From contig NZ_JACXAB010000033.1 of NCBI RefSeq assembly GCF_014699075.1, positions 1 to 45,288 on the forward strand: a stretch of 45,288 nt of DNA, written 5' to 3'. Position numbers and translations under genes: made by a program. The notes beneath the pieces are model-generated. The model saw only the letters and a list, made by a program, of their open reading frames with translations, was not told where the DNA came from and made no database searches. Positions 1 to 8,481 of the stretch are shown here, piece after piece. Source of the stretch: Microvirga sp. Lineage in GTDB: Bacteria; Pseudomonadota; Alphaproteobacteria; Rhizobiales; Beijerinckiaceae. The stretch's first letter is position 1. Each line of letters starts with the position of its first letter.

Positions 1-243
1 ATGAAGGTGGAAGACGTGCTCGAGATCCTGTCCATTCCGCTGCTGGCCATCATCCCGGAGAGTGGGGAAGTGCTGCTCAGCTCAAACGTCGGAGCGCCAG
101 TGACCCTGGGCAGCCCCACAAGTGCACCAGCTCAAGCCTACCTTGACGCGGCCCAGCGGCTGAAGGGCGAGGGTTCCGTCATCGTCCCTTCGGGCGACAA
201 GCCCCATCTGCTGCGCAGGCTGTTCACCCGACGAGCGGCATAG
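1..243 (+). CDS. minD: Septum site-determining protein MinD, C-terminal part (5' end outside window)
   Basis: These 80 codons match the end of MinD, the membrane-associated ATPase that positions division inhibition together with MinC and MinE. The visible segment has the family's late motifs IPLLAIIPES, SNVGAPVTL and SAPAQAYLDAAQRLKGE. It ends in a basic amphipathic tail (HLLRRLFTRRAA) that fits the MinD membrane-targeting helix. The first ATG is almost certainly an internal methionine, because the ATPase core must lie before the window. No minE follows: the 168 bases after the stop contain no MinE-like frame, although minE normally sits directly downstream. The gene is either separated from its partner or left at a rearrangement border. 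Confidence 0.82.
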   Translation: MKVEDVLEILSIPLLAIIPESGEVLLSSNVGAPVTLGSPTSAPAQAYLDAAQRLKGEGSVIVPSGDKPHLLRRLFTRRAA

Positions 244-350
244 ACCTGCTCGAGGGTTTTGCAACAGTGAGATCAGAAGCTGTGGTGCAGAATATATTCT
301 GAAGCGAACTCACGAAGAATTTGGATAAGCAGCATCAAGAATACTCAATC

Positions 351-379
351 TTGACCCCACATCTGCAAGTTCTTAGATC
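351..379 (+). promoter_or_regulatory. Possible promoter for the gene at 412
   Basis: TTGACC at 351-356 is followed after 17 bases by TAGATC at 374-379. This lies in an AT-richer gap just before the ORF at 412. The -35 match is good and the -10 match is weak. Confidence 0.25.
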
Positions 380-411
380 ATCATCTTTCATGTTCACAAT
401 CAGCATCTACA

Positions 412-1047
412 ATGAAGCATAATTCAAAGCCTTTCTTGGTTGAGATCAAGAAGTCCCGCGTTCCAGGTCAGCGCACCCATCTCCCGCCAAGACGTTTGCT
501 TGCAACAACCCTAGCTGAGGTCACAAAAGTCTTCCGGAAGGAAGAGCCTCAAGTGGTGCCTGAGCCATCTGCCGCCCCACGCATTCTGCCGAGCATCGTC
601 GAGCCTGTATGGAGCGGTTCAGAGCCCGTTGGAACTGCGCGCCGTAAGCGCTCTTCGTTGACCGGCAGGCAGAAACAGATGGAGTTTGATCTGTTGGCGA
701 CGACCTCTGAGCATGTTGAAGACGTACACGCAAGAGCGCAGTTGAGTGCTCAAGCCGTGTCGCAGATGGACACTGTTTTTGGTGATTCAGAAGAAGCGTT
801 GCGTGCCCATGACATTCAGCCCGCACGAACTGAGCGTGTGAAGGCTGACTCGCGGAAGCGCCGGAGGGCCTCTAAAGAGGCTGAACAGGAGACAGTATCC
901 GAGCCAGATCCGGAGACAGAGATGACTGAACCCTCAATGGCTTCGTCGAAGGCAGCTCAACGCAGGTTAACAAAGCGTCTGGCTGCCGCGGCTCAACTCC
1001 CGCGTCATGAGCGCTGGAAGGGCCGCCTTCATCCCACTGCGTGGTGA
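412..1047 (+). CDS. Hypothetical basic protein, 211 aa
   Basis: I do not recognise a named domain. The protein begins with a basic segment (KPFLVEIKKSRVPGQR). It continues through a low-complexity charged middle with RRKR and RKRRR patches, and ends in a compact basic tail with LPRHERWKGRLHPTAW. From memory, similar basic-start and PRHERWK-ending proteins occur near recombinases and transposons in Hyphomicrobiales, so a mobile-element accessory role is possible but unproven. The ATG at 412 has no strong ribosome binding site, and a weak promoter candidate lies about 35 bases upstream. No signal peptide or membrane segment is visible. Confidence 0.65.
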   Translation: MKHNSKPFLVEIKKSRVPGQRTHLPPRRLLATTLAEVTKVFRKEEPQVVPEPSAAPRILPSIVEPVWSGSEPVGTARRKRSSLTGRQKQMEFDLLATTSEHVEDVHARAQLSAQAVSQMDTVFGDSEEALRAHDIQPARTERVKADSRKRRRASKEAEQETVSEPDPETEMTEPSMASSKAAQRRLTKRLAAAAQLPRHERWKGRLHPTAW

Positions 1048-1052
1048 ATTCA

Positions 1053-1517
1053 TTACTCCACCAAGCTTGGATATTCATCTCGCAAAGCCGTAATGACGTC
1101 TGCCGGTGGTACGCCACGATGCCATAGGACATAGACCGTGCGATAGCGCGGCGGCGCAAGGCCAGCGGCCTGGCACACCGCAACAGCCTGATCGTGCGCC
1201 CTGCGAATGGTGCCAAACGGCGCCGTTTCGCCATGCTTCCAAGCCGAGGAGCGACAGCTCAGGATAGCGCGCCAGATGATGACCAACTTCAGATGTGGAA
1301 AGCTGCGGCCCTTGCGCGTGGTCTTCGGCTTGGACGGCAATCTCGGCACATTCTTCGCGCGCTCTCGGGCAAGTACAAAGCGGCGGCGAAGAGCGCGGTG
1401 AAGGAGATCGTGACCCTCATCATCCAGACTTGCGCCACGCTGCTCCGCATCGCGCAAAGCCGTCCTCAATCTTGCGATCCGCCAAGCCGGAATGGTTTCG
1501 AAGGGTGCAGCGTTCAT
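1053..1517 (-). CDS. Hypothetical protein, 154 aa
   Basis: Unrecognised ORF converging on the gene at 412, with 5 bases between the stops. I start it at ATG 1517 (MNAAPFETIP) because the upstream extension to 1646 is Cys/Arg/Ser-rich and reads like non-coding sequence. The N-terminal half is helical and charged (ARLRTALRDAEQRGASLDDEGHDL broken into amphipathic turns). The middle is very basic (RKGRSFPHLKL), and the last 50 residues look like a folded alpha/beta unit ending in PADVITALRDEYPSLVE. No catalytic motif is visible. It could be a decayed transposon accessory gene. Confidence 0.45.
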   Translation of the reverse strand: MNAAPFETIPAWRIARLRTALRDAEQRGASLDDEGHDLLHRALRRRFVLARERAKNVPRLPSKPKTTRKGRSFPHLKLVIIWRAILSCRSSAWKHGETAPFGTIRRAHDQAVAVCQAAGLAPPRYRTVYVLWHRGVPPADVITALRDEYPSLVE

Positions 1518-1855
1518 CTCGTTCCGTGATTGGATCGTGTCGTGACCGTCTATCTGAACTCGGCCTCCGATCACCGGACAACCGGATTGCTCCCTTCGAG
1601 CCTCGGAACAAGGGCTGCTCGCATTACCATGTCGTCCCTCTCGCAAGTATCATCGTATAGTCTGATATGCGTGGCGAAGACGCTGACCCGCTGTTTCTCG
1701 ACAATGATCAGTACCTGACACAGCGCCAGATCCGCGAGGAGAGGTCCGACGGCGGCTGAACGTCAAACAATATTGCATCTTTCAGGGTTGCCTTGTCCTT
1801 TCTCCGCCATATACGAATGAAAGCCTTCCTCAATTCCTTTCATTCTCAGGGTTTC

Positions 1856-2551
1856 ATGACCGTCCGCCGCCGATTTCTCCTCGCCTCGTCCCTGGCCCGC
1901 CTCATCCAGCGCGAAAGAGGCGGCCTGCGCCTGATCGAAGGCTTTTTCCCGGAACAGCGGGACCGGAATTCCTGGGTTCGCCTGGAGGAGAACAGAGGTC
2001 TGCTGATCCTCCGGACAGCCGGTCCGCATGGAGAGTCCGAGGAGGTCGAGGTGCCGGTGGGACACGCCCATGCGCTGCTCGATGTCTGCGCCGGCGAGAT
2101 CGACTACACCCGCACAAGGCTCCGGATCGGCGACCGTGATGCCCTTATCGACCAGTTCAACCGGCCTCGTGAGCTACATTTCGTGACGGTGGAGTTTGAC
2201 AGCGAAGCCGAGGGCAGGGGGTTCCACCCGCTTCCGTGGTTTGGTCCTGAGATCACAGCCGAGACCCGCTATAGCAATCACGCAATTGCCCTGAGAGGCG
2301 TCGAACAATACCAGGATGTCCCCCTGTCCCATGAGGCGCTTAACAGCTTGCTTGACACCCTAGAGAACCGCGTCCCGGTTCAGCCGCGGGTGCCTGTCAA
2401 GCGTCCCGCCGCCAAGCAGCGAACGGTCAACAAGGATCTGGCTGGCCCGGCACAAGGGGGCGGCCGGGCCGCCCAGGTCAACCTCGACGACATCGAGGCG
2501 GCGATGATGGCCGAGATGGAGCGCACGTTGCAGAAGGGCAAACCCGAGTAA
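1856..2551 (+). CDS. CYTH-like (triphosphate tunnel fold) protein
   Basis: The central 140 residues follow the CYTH/triphosphate tunnel pattern. There is an N-terminal RRRFLL strand in place of the usual EIERKF, a GFFPEQ..SWVRLEE segment, and a late strand VTVEFDSEAEG. The last is followed by PWFGPEITAETRYSNHAIA, which resembles the acidic strand and WLG-EVT-RYSN signature of CYTH proteins. A flexible tail with Pro and Lys follows. The start at 1856 was chosen because it aligns with the start of the paralogue at 9073-9780 (MKNARRFL). The metal-binding ExExK motif is degenerate, so triphosphatase activity is doubtful. The gene is followed after 15 bases by a WGR-domain gene, suggesting co-transcription. 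Confidence 0.75.
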   Translation: MTVRRRFLLASSLARLIQRERGGLRLIEGFFPEQRDRNSWVRLEENRGLLILRTAGPHGESEEVEVPVGHAHALLDVCAGEIDYTRTRLRIGDRDALIDQFNRPRELHFVTVEFDSEAEGRGFHPLPWFGPEITAETRYSNHAIALRGVEQYQDVPLSHEALNSLLDTLENRVPVQPRVPVKRPAAKQRTVNKDLAGPAQGGGRAAQVNLDDIEAAMMAEMERTLQKGKPE

Positions 2552-2566
2552 AGGTCTGCCGGTCGG

Positions 2567-2821
2567 ATGCCTGACGCTCGCTCGCCTATCCGGCGCCATC
2601 TCGTGCTCTACCGACGCAACCGGGAGCAGGGTAGGGCGCGGTTCTTCAGCCTGATGATCGAGCGCGACCTGTTCGGAACGATCCGGCTGGTCCGGAACTG
2701 GGGTCCGGTCGGATCCAAAGGTCAGGAGAAGGTCGACATCTTCCCCACTGAGGCGGGAGCTGCTCGGGCGCTGGAAGGCTGGGCCAAGACCCAGCGGCAG
2801 AAGGGCTTTACCGATCTGTGA
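2567..2821 (+). CDS. WGR domain-containing protein, 84 aa
   Basis: Almost the whole protein is a WGR domain. It has an HLVLYRRN strand, ARFFSLMIERDLFG, then the signature LVRNWGPVGSKGQEKVD and a helix AARALEGWAKTQRQKGF. WGR modules are known from PARPs and stand-alone bacterial proteins and bind nucleic acid ends. Here the central tripeptide is WGP rather than WGR. It sits 15 bases after the CYTH-like gene and probably shares its transcript. A second stand-alone WGR gene is at 29959-30210. Confidence 0.85.
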   Translation: MPDARSPIRRHLVLYRRNREQGRARFFSLMIERDLFGTIRLVRNWGPVGSKGQEKVDIFPTEAGAARALEGWAKTQRQKGFTDL

Positions 2822-2909
2822 CGCGGTGGGCAGCTCACGAGCCACAGCAGATTCTTTTGTTAAGCAGGTCACGGATGGCGGTCGTTTCCGCTGTTGGAGT
2901 GGCGCAGCC

Positions 2910-3251
2910 TCAGTCGCTGTCCGCCACGTCCACACACTCGCCGTTTTGAAGATCGTGGAAGCTGACGCGCACTTTCGCGATATGGCTGATCCGGTCAGGC
3001 GGAGCGCCTAGGCCAAGGGACGGGTTCATCTCGCCCGTCATGCATTCATTGCTCCCGGCCAATCTGAGTTGGACCGGGCGGCGGCGCAGATGCGCCTCGA
3101 ACTCATGGATGGCCCGCAGGTCTGTCGCATCGACATCAGCATCAATGCGACAGACCTGTTTGCCATCGATACCGGAGGCGATCTGCGCCTCTTCCAGCAG
3201 AGGAGCAAGCTCCGTGGGCCATTCAACCATAGGGTTCTGATGAATCGGCAT
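2910..3251 (-). CDS. Hypothetical protein, 113 aa
   Basis: Unrecognised leftward ORF. The ATG at 3251 is preceded by a GAGGG sequence about seven bases upstream, which supports this frame over an overlapping one on the same strand. The protein is moderately acidic (VEWPTELAPLLEEAQIASGIDG...), with a segment LRAIHEFEAHLRRRPVQLRLAG and a C-terminal VRVSFHDLQNGECVDVADSD. A perfect 14-bp inverted repeat (3117-3158) lies inside the coding sequence. It is the last of three leftward genes (exonuclease, 76-aa protein, this one). Confidence 0.55.
   Translation of the reverse strand: MPIHQNPMVEWPTELAPLLEEAQIASGIDGKQVCRIDADVDATDLRAIHEFEAHLRRRPVQLRLAGSNECMTGEMNPSLGLGAPPDRISHIAKVRVSFHDLQNGECVDVADSD
3117..3158. 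repeat. Perfect 14-bp inverted repeat (hairpin)
   Basis: CAGGTCTGTCGCAT at 3117-3130 is repeated as its exact reverse complement at 3145-3158, with a 14-base loop. It lies within the 113-aa leftward ORF. No T-run follows on either strand, so it is not a classical terminator. Confidence 0.85.
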
Positions 3252-3365
3252 GCGGCACCCTCACTCAACACTTTGGCCTCCGGCCAGGCCTGATGTGAGT
3301 AAGAAGGAGCCAAGCTCACGAGTTCCACAGCTACCTCTATCGGGTAAACACTGACGAACACGCTC

Positions 3366-3596
3366 TCAGTGGCGTGCATCCGGGCCTTGCATAGGTGTGT
3401 CCTGCCCCTGGATTGTCAGGACGCCATCTGCCACCAGGTCCAGCCTGACGCGGGCGGTACGCTCCAGAACGACTGACAAGGTCCCCGACCTGAGGAAAGC
3501 AGGCCTCCGTGCTGTTGGGCCAGGCACAATCCTTGGCTCATTGTCGTTCGATGGCGCCGGCGGCACTGGCCGCCTGTCAATCTGTCGCTTGCACAT
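3366..3596 (-). CDS. Hypothetical protein, 76 aa
   Basis: Short leftward ORF with a purine-rich ribosome binding site (GGGGGAAG) just before the ATG at 3596. The N-terminal third is basic and proline-rich and includes SNDNEPRIVP. The second half looks like a small beta structure (TLSVVLERTARVRLDLVADGVLTIQG). No known domain is recognised. It lies between the exonuclease gene (stop at 3692) and the 113-aa gene, all on the same strand. Confidence 0.5.
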   Translation of the reverse strand: MCKRQIDRRPVPPAPSNDNEPRIVPGPTARRPAFLRSGTLSVVLERTARVRLDLVADGVLTIQGQDTPMQGPDARH

Positions 3597-3691
3597 GACT
3601 TCCCCCTGATCCCAGTAGGGAGATTATCAGGCCTGCATTGCGTGAGGATGTCATCGCCTGTTGCGACCGCGACATGGGACAGCCGCGACCG

Positions 3692-4207
3692 TCAGGGTCG
3701 CTCCGCCGGATTGAGCTTCAGAAACAGATGAGCTGCCAAAAGGGCATCGTTCAACGCATCGTGCGCGTCACGCAGGTGAGCAATGCTGATACCCGCTTGC
3801 GCACAGGCGTGACGGAGCTTGCCTGGCAGGCCCGCGCGCTTCGCCAGAGCCATGGTGCATAAGAAGCGCTCCCGTGAGTACGTCGGCCGTGCCGCACGCT
3901 CGAACTCCCGTCTGAGAGTGTTGTACTCATAGGCGTAGTTGTGCGCAACAATTCTGTCATCACCGACGAAGTCGATCAGATCGTGGATGACGTGCTCGAA
4001 GTATGGCTCCTGCTGCAAGTCAGCCAATGAGATACGATGGACCGCATAGCAGAACGGGCTCATGGCTGAGCGTGGTTTGACCCTGCGGACAAAGGAATGA
4101 GGAGAGATTGTCGCGCCGACGACCTCAACAGCAGCAATTTCGATGATGTGATCATAAGATTGGGCAGTTTCGACGTCGATGACGACGTGCCGGTCTAATT
4201 GCTTCAT
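3692..4207 (-). CDS. DEDDh-type 3'-5' exonuclease (DnaQ/RNase T-like), 171 aa
   Basis: The protein is a minimal exonuclease domain of the DnaQ superfamily. Exo I is VVIDVET with D11 and E13, exo II is IVAHNYAYEYNTL, and exo III is RDAHDALNDAL with H149 and D154. In exo II the usual Asp (HNxxFD) appears as Glu (E94, YEY), a conservative but unusual change. These enzymes remove nucleotides from 3' ends using two metal ions. No polymerase, BRCT or helicase domain is attached, so it is a stand-alone nuclease. It heads a leftward group with two small unknown genes. The start ATG at 4207 gives a full-length N-terminus immediately before exo I. Confidence 0.85.
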   Translation of the reverse strand: MKQLDRHVVIDVETAQSYDHIIEIAAVEVVGATISPHSFVRRVKPRSAMSPFCYAVHRISLADLQQEPYFEHVIHDLIDFVGDDRIVAHNYAYEYNTLRREFERAARPTYSRERFLCTMALAKRAGLPGKLRHACAQAGISIAHLRDAHDALNDALLAAHLFLKLNPAERP

Positions 4208-4395
4208 TGTTCAATATTGTCGGTATGTCTGGCTGATCGAGATGGAAGCAACCCCCTGAAGAATGTCTGCGGTCAATGCTATAGCAGCAACGGCTGGGGC
4301 GCCAGCTTGTGATCATGGTTGCAAGCCTCGCGCAAGCTTAACCTGCTATCAAGATCCTCGGCGCACTGTGTCGGCTCCACACAAGGAGACGGCAC

Positions 4396-4611
4396 ATGAG
4401 CGAATGGCATCAGCGCGACCACGATCCGGTGACCGAAGAACAGCTCGTCCGAGCGGTGCACATCCTCGCCGACATCGTCGAAGCAAACGGCCCAGCTTTC
4501 CGCCCGCTGTATCAGGACGTGCGGCAGCAGCTGGCAGATCTGCGCCTCCAGCAGCAGGCGGAAGCGGCTGCGACCGCCAGAGCCACTCAGGACAGCTCTA
4601 AGGTTGCCTGA
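4396..4611 (+). CDS. Hypothetical protein, 71 aa
   Basis: Small ORF with a strong ribosome binding site (AAGGAG seven bases before the ATG). The protein is mostly helical: HDPVTEEQLVRAVHILADIVE, then a Gln/Ala-rich helix (DVRQQLADLRLQQQAEAAATA). It is probably a small cytosolic protein of the kind common on methylobacterial plasmids. No domain is recognised. Confidence 0.65.
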   Translation: MSEWHQRDHDPVTEEQLVRAVHILADIVEANGPAFRPLYQDVRQQLADLRLQQQAEAAATARATQDSSKVA

Positions 4612-4612
4612 G

Positions 4613-4821
4613 CCTCGGGAGCGTGAGCATCTCGTACGGGAGCTAATTATCGCGCGCCGGGAAATCCGTAGCGCTCAGAAAGACCTTGGGCCTTAGCCAC
4701 ACTACGTGCTCAGATCGACCCTGCAAAGAGGGCTCTCGCTGAACGTGGCCCAGTGCGGTGGGGCGATGGTGCGCCGGGTTGCAACCGTCAGCTTGTAAGA
4801 GACACGCCATATGCCGAATGA
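4613..4821 (+). pseudogene. Decayed small gene (hypothetical family ending in DGAP..NR..V..TPYA)
   Basis: Right after the 71-aa gene a coding-like stretch reads REREHLVRELIIARREIRS and AQKDLGP, then meets a stop. One frame over it continues as TLRAQIDPAKRALAERGP, then VRWGDGAPGCNRQLVRDTPYAE, before another stop at 4819-4821. The second part resembles, from memory, a small Hyphomicrobiales protein family with a DGAPDxNRHxxxNTPYA motif. The frame change plus stops suggest a broken copy. No alignment could be run. Confidence 0.35.
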
Positions 4822-5171
4822 TTTTCCTCGCTCGGCTCGAACTCAGATACCGGCCGCTCGGCGAGAACCTACCGATTGGTGCCCGGATTCAAGTTCCAGA
4901 ATCTTTGTTCAGTGCAGTTTTCCCATGGCCGCTCGAAAGAACTGCTGCATCCATAGTTGGTCTGATCGTTCCTGGCACCGAGACATCTGCTCGTAGTTGA
5001 CATCAACGTTTGCAGTGTGGGTTCCGCGGCTTTCGTGTCACTCGTAAGCCGGGCAGGGGCCGTCGCAAGTGGACAGATCCCCAGTCTAACCCTCTGTTTA
5101 CGGTTTGCTCGCAGAGTCACGACACTGCCGGAATCAGCTCGGCCAATCACCTCCCAGTTGCGTAAGAGATC
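4822..5171. other. Gene-less stretch before the ftsK-like gene
   Basis: Short overlapping frames on both strands show no coding character. I see no clear promoter, repeat or RNA. It presumably carries the leader of the translocase gene. Confidence 0.4.
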
Positions 5172-7931
5172 ATGCATTCGACCCGTAAACCGCCCTTCGC
5201 CCCACCACCCCTTTCCGGAGAAGAAGATCCCCGTAGGATCACCAACGTCGTGCGGTTGCGGCAGGATCGAAGGGATGCCGAAGGCAGCCCAGCACAGGAC
5301 GGTGACGAGCCGCCGTGGAGGCAGGCCTTTGTTCTTGCCGAGGGGGTGAAGGCCACACGCACCCCGGATAAGGTCATTCGAGCCCGCAACGGCCATGTAG
5401 AACCCCCGCCCACGCAGCCGGAACACCCAGCTCCCGCTGTCAACTCGACGATTGAGCACATCCGCCCCGTACCCGACGAAGGGACCGGTGGGGCATCGGA
5501 GCCGGCTGTCAGAAGTCAGATCGATCAATTGCGGTCAGCGTTGGCCTCCGAGGATCCGGTTTCCGAACGACTGGCGTCACTCGCCGACAGAGAAGCTGCC
5601 CTGTCTAAAGCGGGCTGCGGAGAGAAGGCCGGTTCGGCGCGCCGGATGATCGAAACGGCGACACGGCTTCCGTTGTCACAACAAGCTACTGCTGCCGATG
5701 AGACTCCGCACCCGAAACAATGCCTGGAGACCCAACCGGAACTGGCCGCCACTCCCTTCAGCTTGACGTCAGGAGCCGTCTCGTTCTCGTGGCAGGGACT
5801 GTCATACGGAATGACTGGCGTCGGTTCAGCGGGGGATCTGGACGCCGTGTCCATGGCCCCTACCGATTGGCAGATCCTGGAGGCCGCCGACGTCGTCATC
5901 GAGACCACCAACGACAGCCAAGCGGATCCGGATGGAGCTTCCGAAGCGGAGTATTGCGCCACTATTGAAGCGGCGCTTCCATCCGAGCAAACCCAGGAAA
6001 CGGCCGCCGCGGCTGGGACCGCCGTTGTGGATGGAGAGGCGGCTTCAGCGGTTCAAGGTGCCAGCGTGTCGGATCCTACCGAGGAGGAGGTCGATCTCGG
6101 ATACCTCGCTCTCTACGAGGATCTCCTGCCGGCGGCGAGCAAGAAACCGTCGCGGATGGAGAAGGTTGCCCTTGAGCCTCAACTGGACCCGGTGGTCGGC
6201 TCTGTTCCTGCCATGGTGCCTGATGCGGAAGTCGACCCGGTTCAGGAGGGGACTGAGGAGGTGCCCATATCCGACGCTGTGACAGACCTGAGCCAGGCAG
6301 AGGTTACCCTGCAACCGCTTCATCAGGCTGGCTTGGTTGTGGATCTCCCCAAAATCGCTCCGGCGACGTGGGGGCATCCGATCTCCCGCCCACGTGCACC
6401 TGACGATTGGTTATATCAGAAGCCGGACGTCGCATTCCTGGCCGAGCCGCCGGAACGCGAAGGACCGGAGCTGACCGAGGACATCCTGGAAGAGACGGCA
6501 GGGCGATTGGAGAAGGTTATCCGCGACTTCGGCGTGAAGGGCGAAGTCATCCATGTTCATCCCGGCCCGGTGGTAACGCTCTACGAATTCGAGCCTGCCC
6601 CCGGCATCAAGTCATCTCGCGTCATCGCACTCTCAGAGGATATCGCGCGCTCGATGAGTGCCGTTTCCGCGCGTGTGGCGGTGATCCCGGGCCGCAATGC
6701 CATTGGGATCGAGTTGCCGAACGAGACCCGCGAAACGGTGTACCTGCGTGAGCTGCTTGCCTCAGATGATTTCGAGGTCTCGCAGCACAAGTTGCCCCTC
6801 TGTCTCGGCAAGACCATCGGCGGTGAAGCCGTCATCGCGGATCTCGCCCGCATGCCGCATCTTCTGGTGGCCGGCACCACCGGCTCGGGCAAGTCGGTGG
6901 CGATCAACACCATGATCCTGTCGCTGCTCTACCGCTTCACACCGGAAGAATGTCGCCTGATCATGGTGGACCCGAAGATGCTGGAGCTGTCCGTCTATGA
7001 CGGCATCCCGCACCTGCTCACACCCGTGGTCACCGAGCCAAAGAAGGCGATCATCGCCTTGCGCTGGGCGGTACGCGAGATGGAGGACCGCTACAAGAAG
7101 ATGGCGAAGCTGGGCGTGCGCAACATCGACGGCTTCAACGCCCGTGTGAGTGAGGCGAGAGCAAACGGTGAGGTCATCACGAGAACGGTTCAGACCGGCT
7201 TCGACAAGGCCACAGGGGAACTGACGTATACCGAAGAGGTCATGGACCTTACATCGCTGCCCTACATCGTGGTGATCGTTGACGAGATGGCCGACCTGAT
7301 GATGGTGGCCGGCAAGGAGATCGAGGGCGCGATCCAGCGCCTGGCCCAGATGGCCAGGGCGGCCGGCATTCACGTGATCCTGGCGACGCAGCGCCCAAGC
7401 GTGGACGTGATCACCGGCACGATCAAGGCGAACTTCCCGACCCGGATCTCGTTCCAGGTCACGTCGAAGATCGACAGCCGCACGATCTTGGGCGAAATGG
7501 GCGCCGAGCAGCTCTTAGGGCAAGGCGACATGCTGTACATGGCGGGCGGCGGGCGTATCGCTCGCGTGCATGGCCCCTTTGTTTCGGACGTGGAGGTCGA
7601 ACGGATCGTTGCTCACCTCAAGCGACAGGCCAAGCCCGTCTACGTGGAGGCGGTCACAGCCGAGGACGAGGAGGTGGAGGTGGAGGAACTTCCGGTCTTC
7701 GACGAGAGTGAGATGGGGCTTGGATCGGGCGAGTTATTCGACCAGGCGGTCTCGATCGTGCTGCGGCACAAGAAGGCCTCGACCTCGTACATCCAGCGCC
7801 GCCTGCAGATCGGCTACAACCGGGCGGCCTCGCTCATGGAGCGCATGGAGAAGGAGGGCATTGTCGGTCCGGCAAACCATGCTGGCAAGCGCGAGATCCT
7901 CATCGGAACGGGTGGAGCGGACGAGGAGTGA
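5172..7931 (+). CDS. ftsK: FtsK/SpoIIIE-type DNA translocase lacking membrane segments, 919 aa
   Basis: A DNA-pumping ATPase. Residues 1 to about 420 form a long acidic, Pro/Ala/Glu-rich linker with no hydrophobic segment. From about 420 the alpha/beta motor follows: RAPDDWLYQKPDVAFL, then EDILEETAGRLEKVIRDFGV and PGPVVTLYEFEPAPGIK. Walker A is GTTGSGKS at 568-575 and Walker B is VVIVDEMADL with D704-E705. The C-terminal winged-helix gamma domain (from about 848) reads ELFDQAVSIVLRHKKASTSY, then IQRRLQIGYNRAASLMERME. Gamma domains read KOPS-type sequences and activate XerD. Chromosomal FtsK normally has four N-terminal membrane helices; their absence suggests a soluble, replicon-specific version. 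A XerC/D-type recombinase lies 2 kb downstream. A terminator hairpin follows at 8031. Confidence 0.9.
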   Translation: MHSTRKPPFAPPPLSGEEDPRRITNVVRLRQDRRDAEGSPAQDGDEPPWRQAFVLAEGVKATRTPDKVIRARNGHVEPPPTQPEHPAPAVNSTIEHIRPVPDEGTGGASEPAVRSQIDQLRSALASEDPVSERLASLADREAALSKAGCGEKAGSARRMIETATRLPLSQQATAADETPHPKQCLETQPELAATPFSLTSGAVSFSWQGLSYGMTGVGSAGDLDAVSMAPTDWQILEAADVVIETTNDSQADPDGASEAEYCATIEAALPSEQTQETAAAAGTAVVDGEAASAVQGASVSDPTEEEVDLGYLALYEDLLPAASKKPSRMEKVALEPQLDPVVGSVPAMVPDAEVDPVQEGTEEVPISDAVTDLSQAEVTLQPLHQAGLVVDLPKIAPATWGHPISRPRAPDDWLYQKPDVAFLAEPPEREGPELTEDILEETAGRLEKVIRDFGVKGEVIHVHPGPVVTLYEFEPAPGIKSSRVIALSEDIARSMSAVSARVAVIPGRNAIGIELPNETRETVYLRELLASDDFEVSQHKLPLCLGKTIGGEAVIADLARMPHLLVAGTTGSGKSVAINTMILSLLYRFTPEECRLIMVDPKMLELSVYDGIPHLLTPVVTEPKKAIIALRWAVREMEDRYKKMAKLGVRNIDGFNARVSEARANGEVITRTVQTGFDKATGELTYTEEVMDLTSLPYIVVIVDEMADLMMVAGKEIEGAIQRLAQMARAAGIHVILATQRPSVDVITGTIKANFPTRISFQVTSKIDSRTILGEMGAEQLLGQGDMLYMAGGGRIARVHGPFVSDVEVERIVAHLKRQAKPVYVEAVTAEDEEVEVEELPVFDESEMGLGSGELFDQAVSIVLRHKKASTSYIQRRLQIGYNRAASLMERMEKEGIVGPANHAGKREILIGTGGADEE

Positions 7932-8030
7932 GGCACTGGCAGCAGACCGGACTGGCACACGCGAACGAGCATCGGCTCAGCCTCTAGCAGTCGGTGTAGC
8001 CTGCCGGATCTCATCTCGTTTCCACACCGT

Positions 8031-8070
8031 GCCCTCGGGAAGCCTTTGGTGCTCCCGAGGGCTTCCATTT
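8031..8070 (+). terminator. Intrinsic terminator after ftsK-like gene
   Basis: GCCCTCGGGA (8031-8040) pairs with TCCCGAGGGC (8053-8062) across a 12-base loop and is followed by TTCCATTTTA. It sits about 100 bases after the FtsK stop. Confidence 0.7.
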
Positions 8071-8481
8071 TAGGGATGCCTTCTTCAAAACGTGAAATGC
8101 TTGTGTCGCGTGCACACCGCGCAAAGCCCGATTCCGGGAGATTGAGGCAAGGACCTCGTGTGGTCGTCCCAAGTGAAGCGCCACAGCCAATCGATCGCCA
8201 AAGGTTAGTCTATGCCGTAGACTGGCAAAGCCCTGCTTGAAGCTTCTGAGACAGGTGCGACGAAGACCAGGCCATCAGGCGCCGGAGCCGACTTGAGCCG
8301 TGGATCACATGGTTGTCTTCAACGGCGTGACAGTGTTATCAGGAGCCCGACTTGTGCCGGATTTTGGATGGGCTTAGCCCGCCTGCCTATCCCGTTCGAA
8401 ATACGGGATGTTGCTATAAACGACCTCTCAACACATTTGCGAAAAGCTGAGTAAAGCGCCACCCTCGAGGGATCCTGGCCT
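8071..8481. other. Gene-less stretch
   Basis: Only short unsupported frames on both strands. A DNA segment shortly before 8482 is AT-richer (around 8400-8450) and could hold the promoter of the transglycosylase remnant, but no convincing -35/-10 pair was found. Confidence 0.4.
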
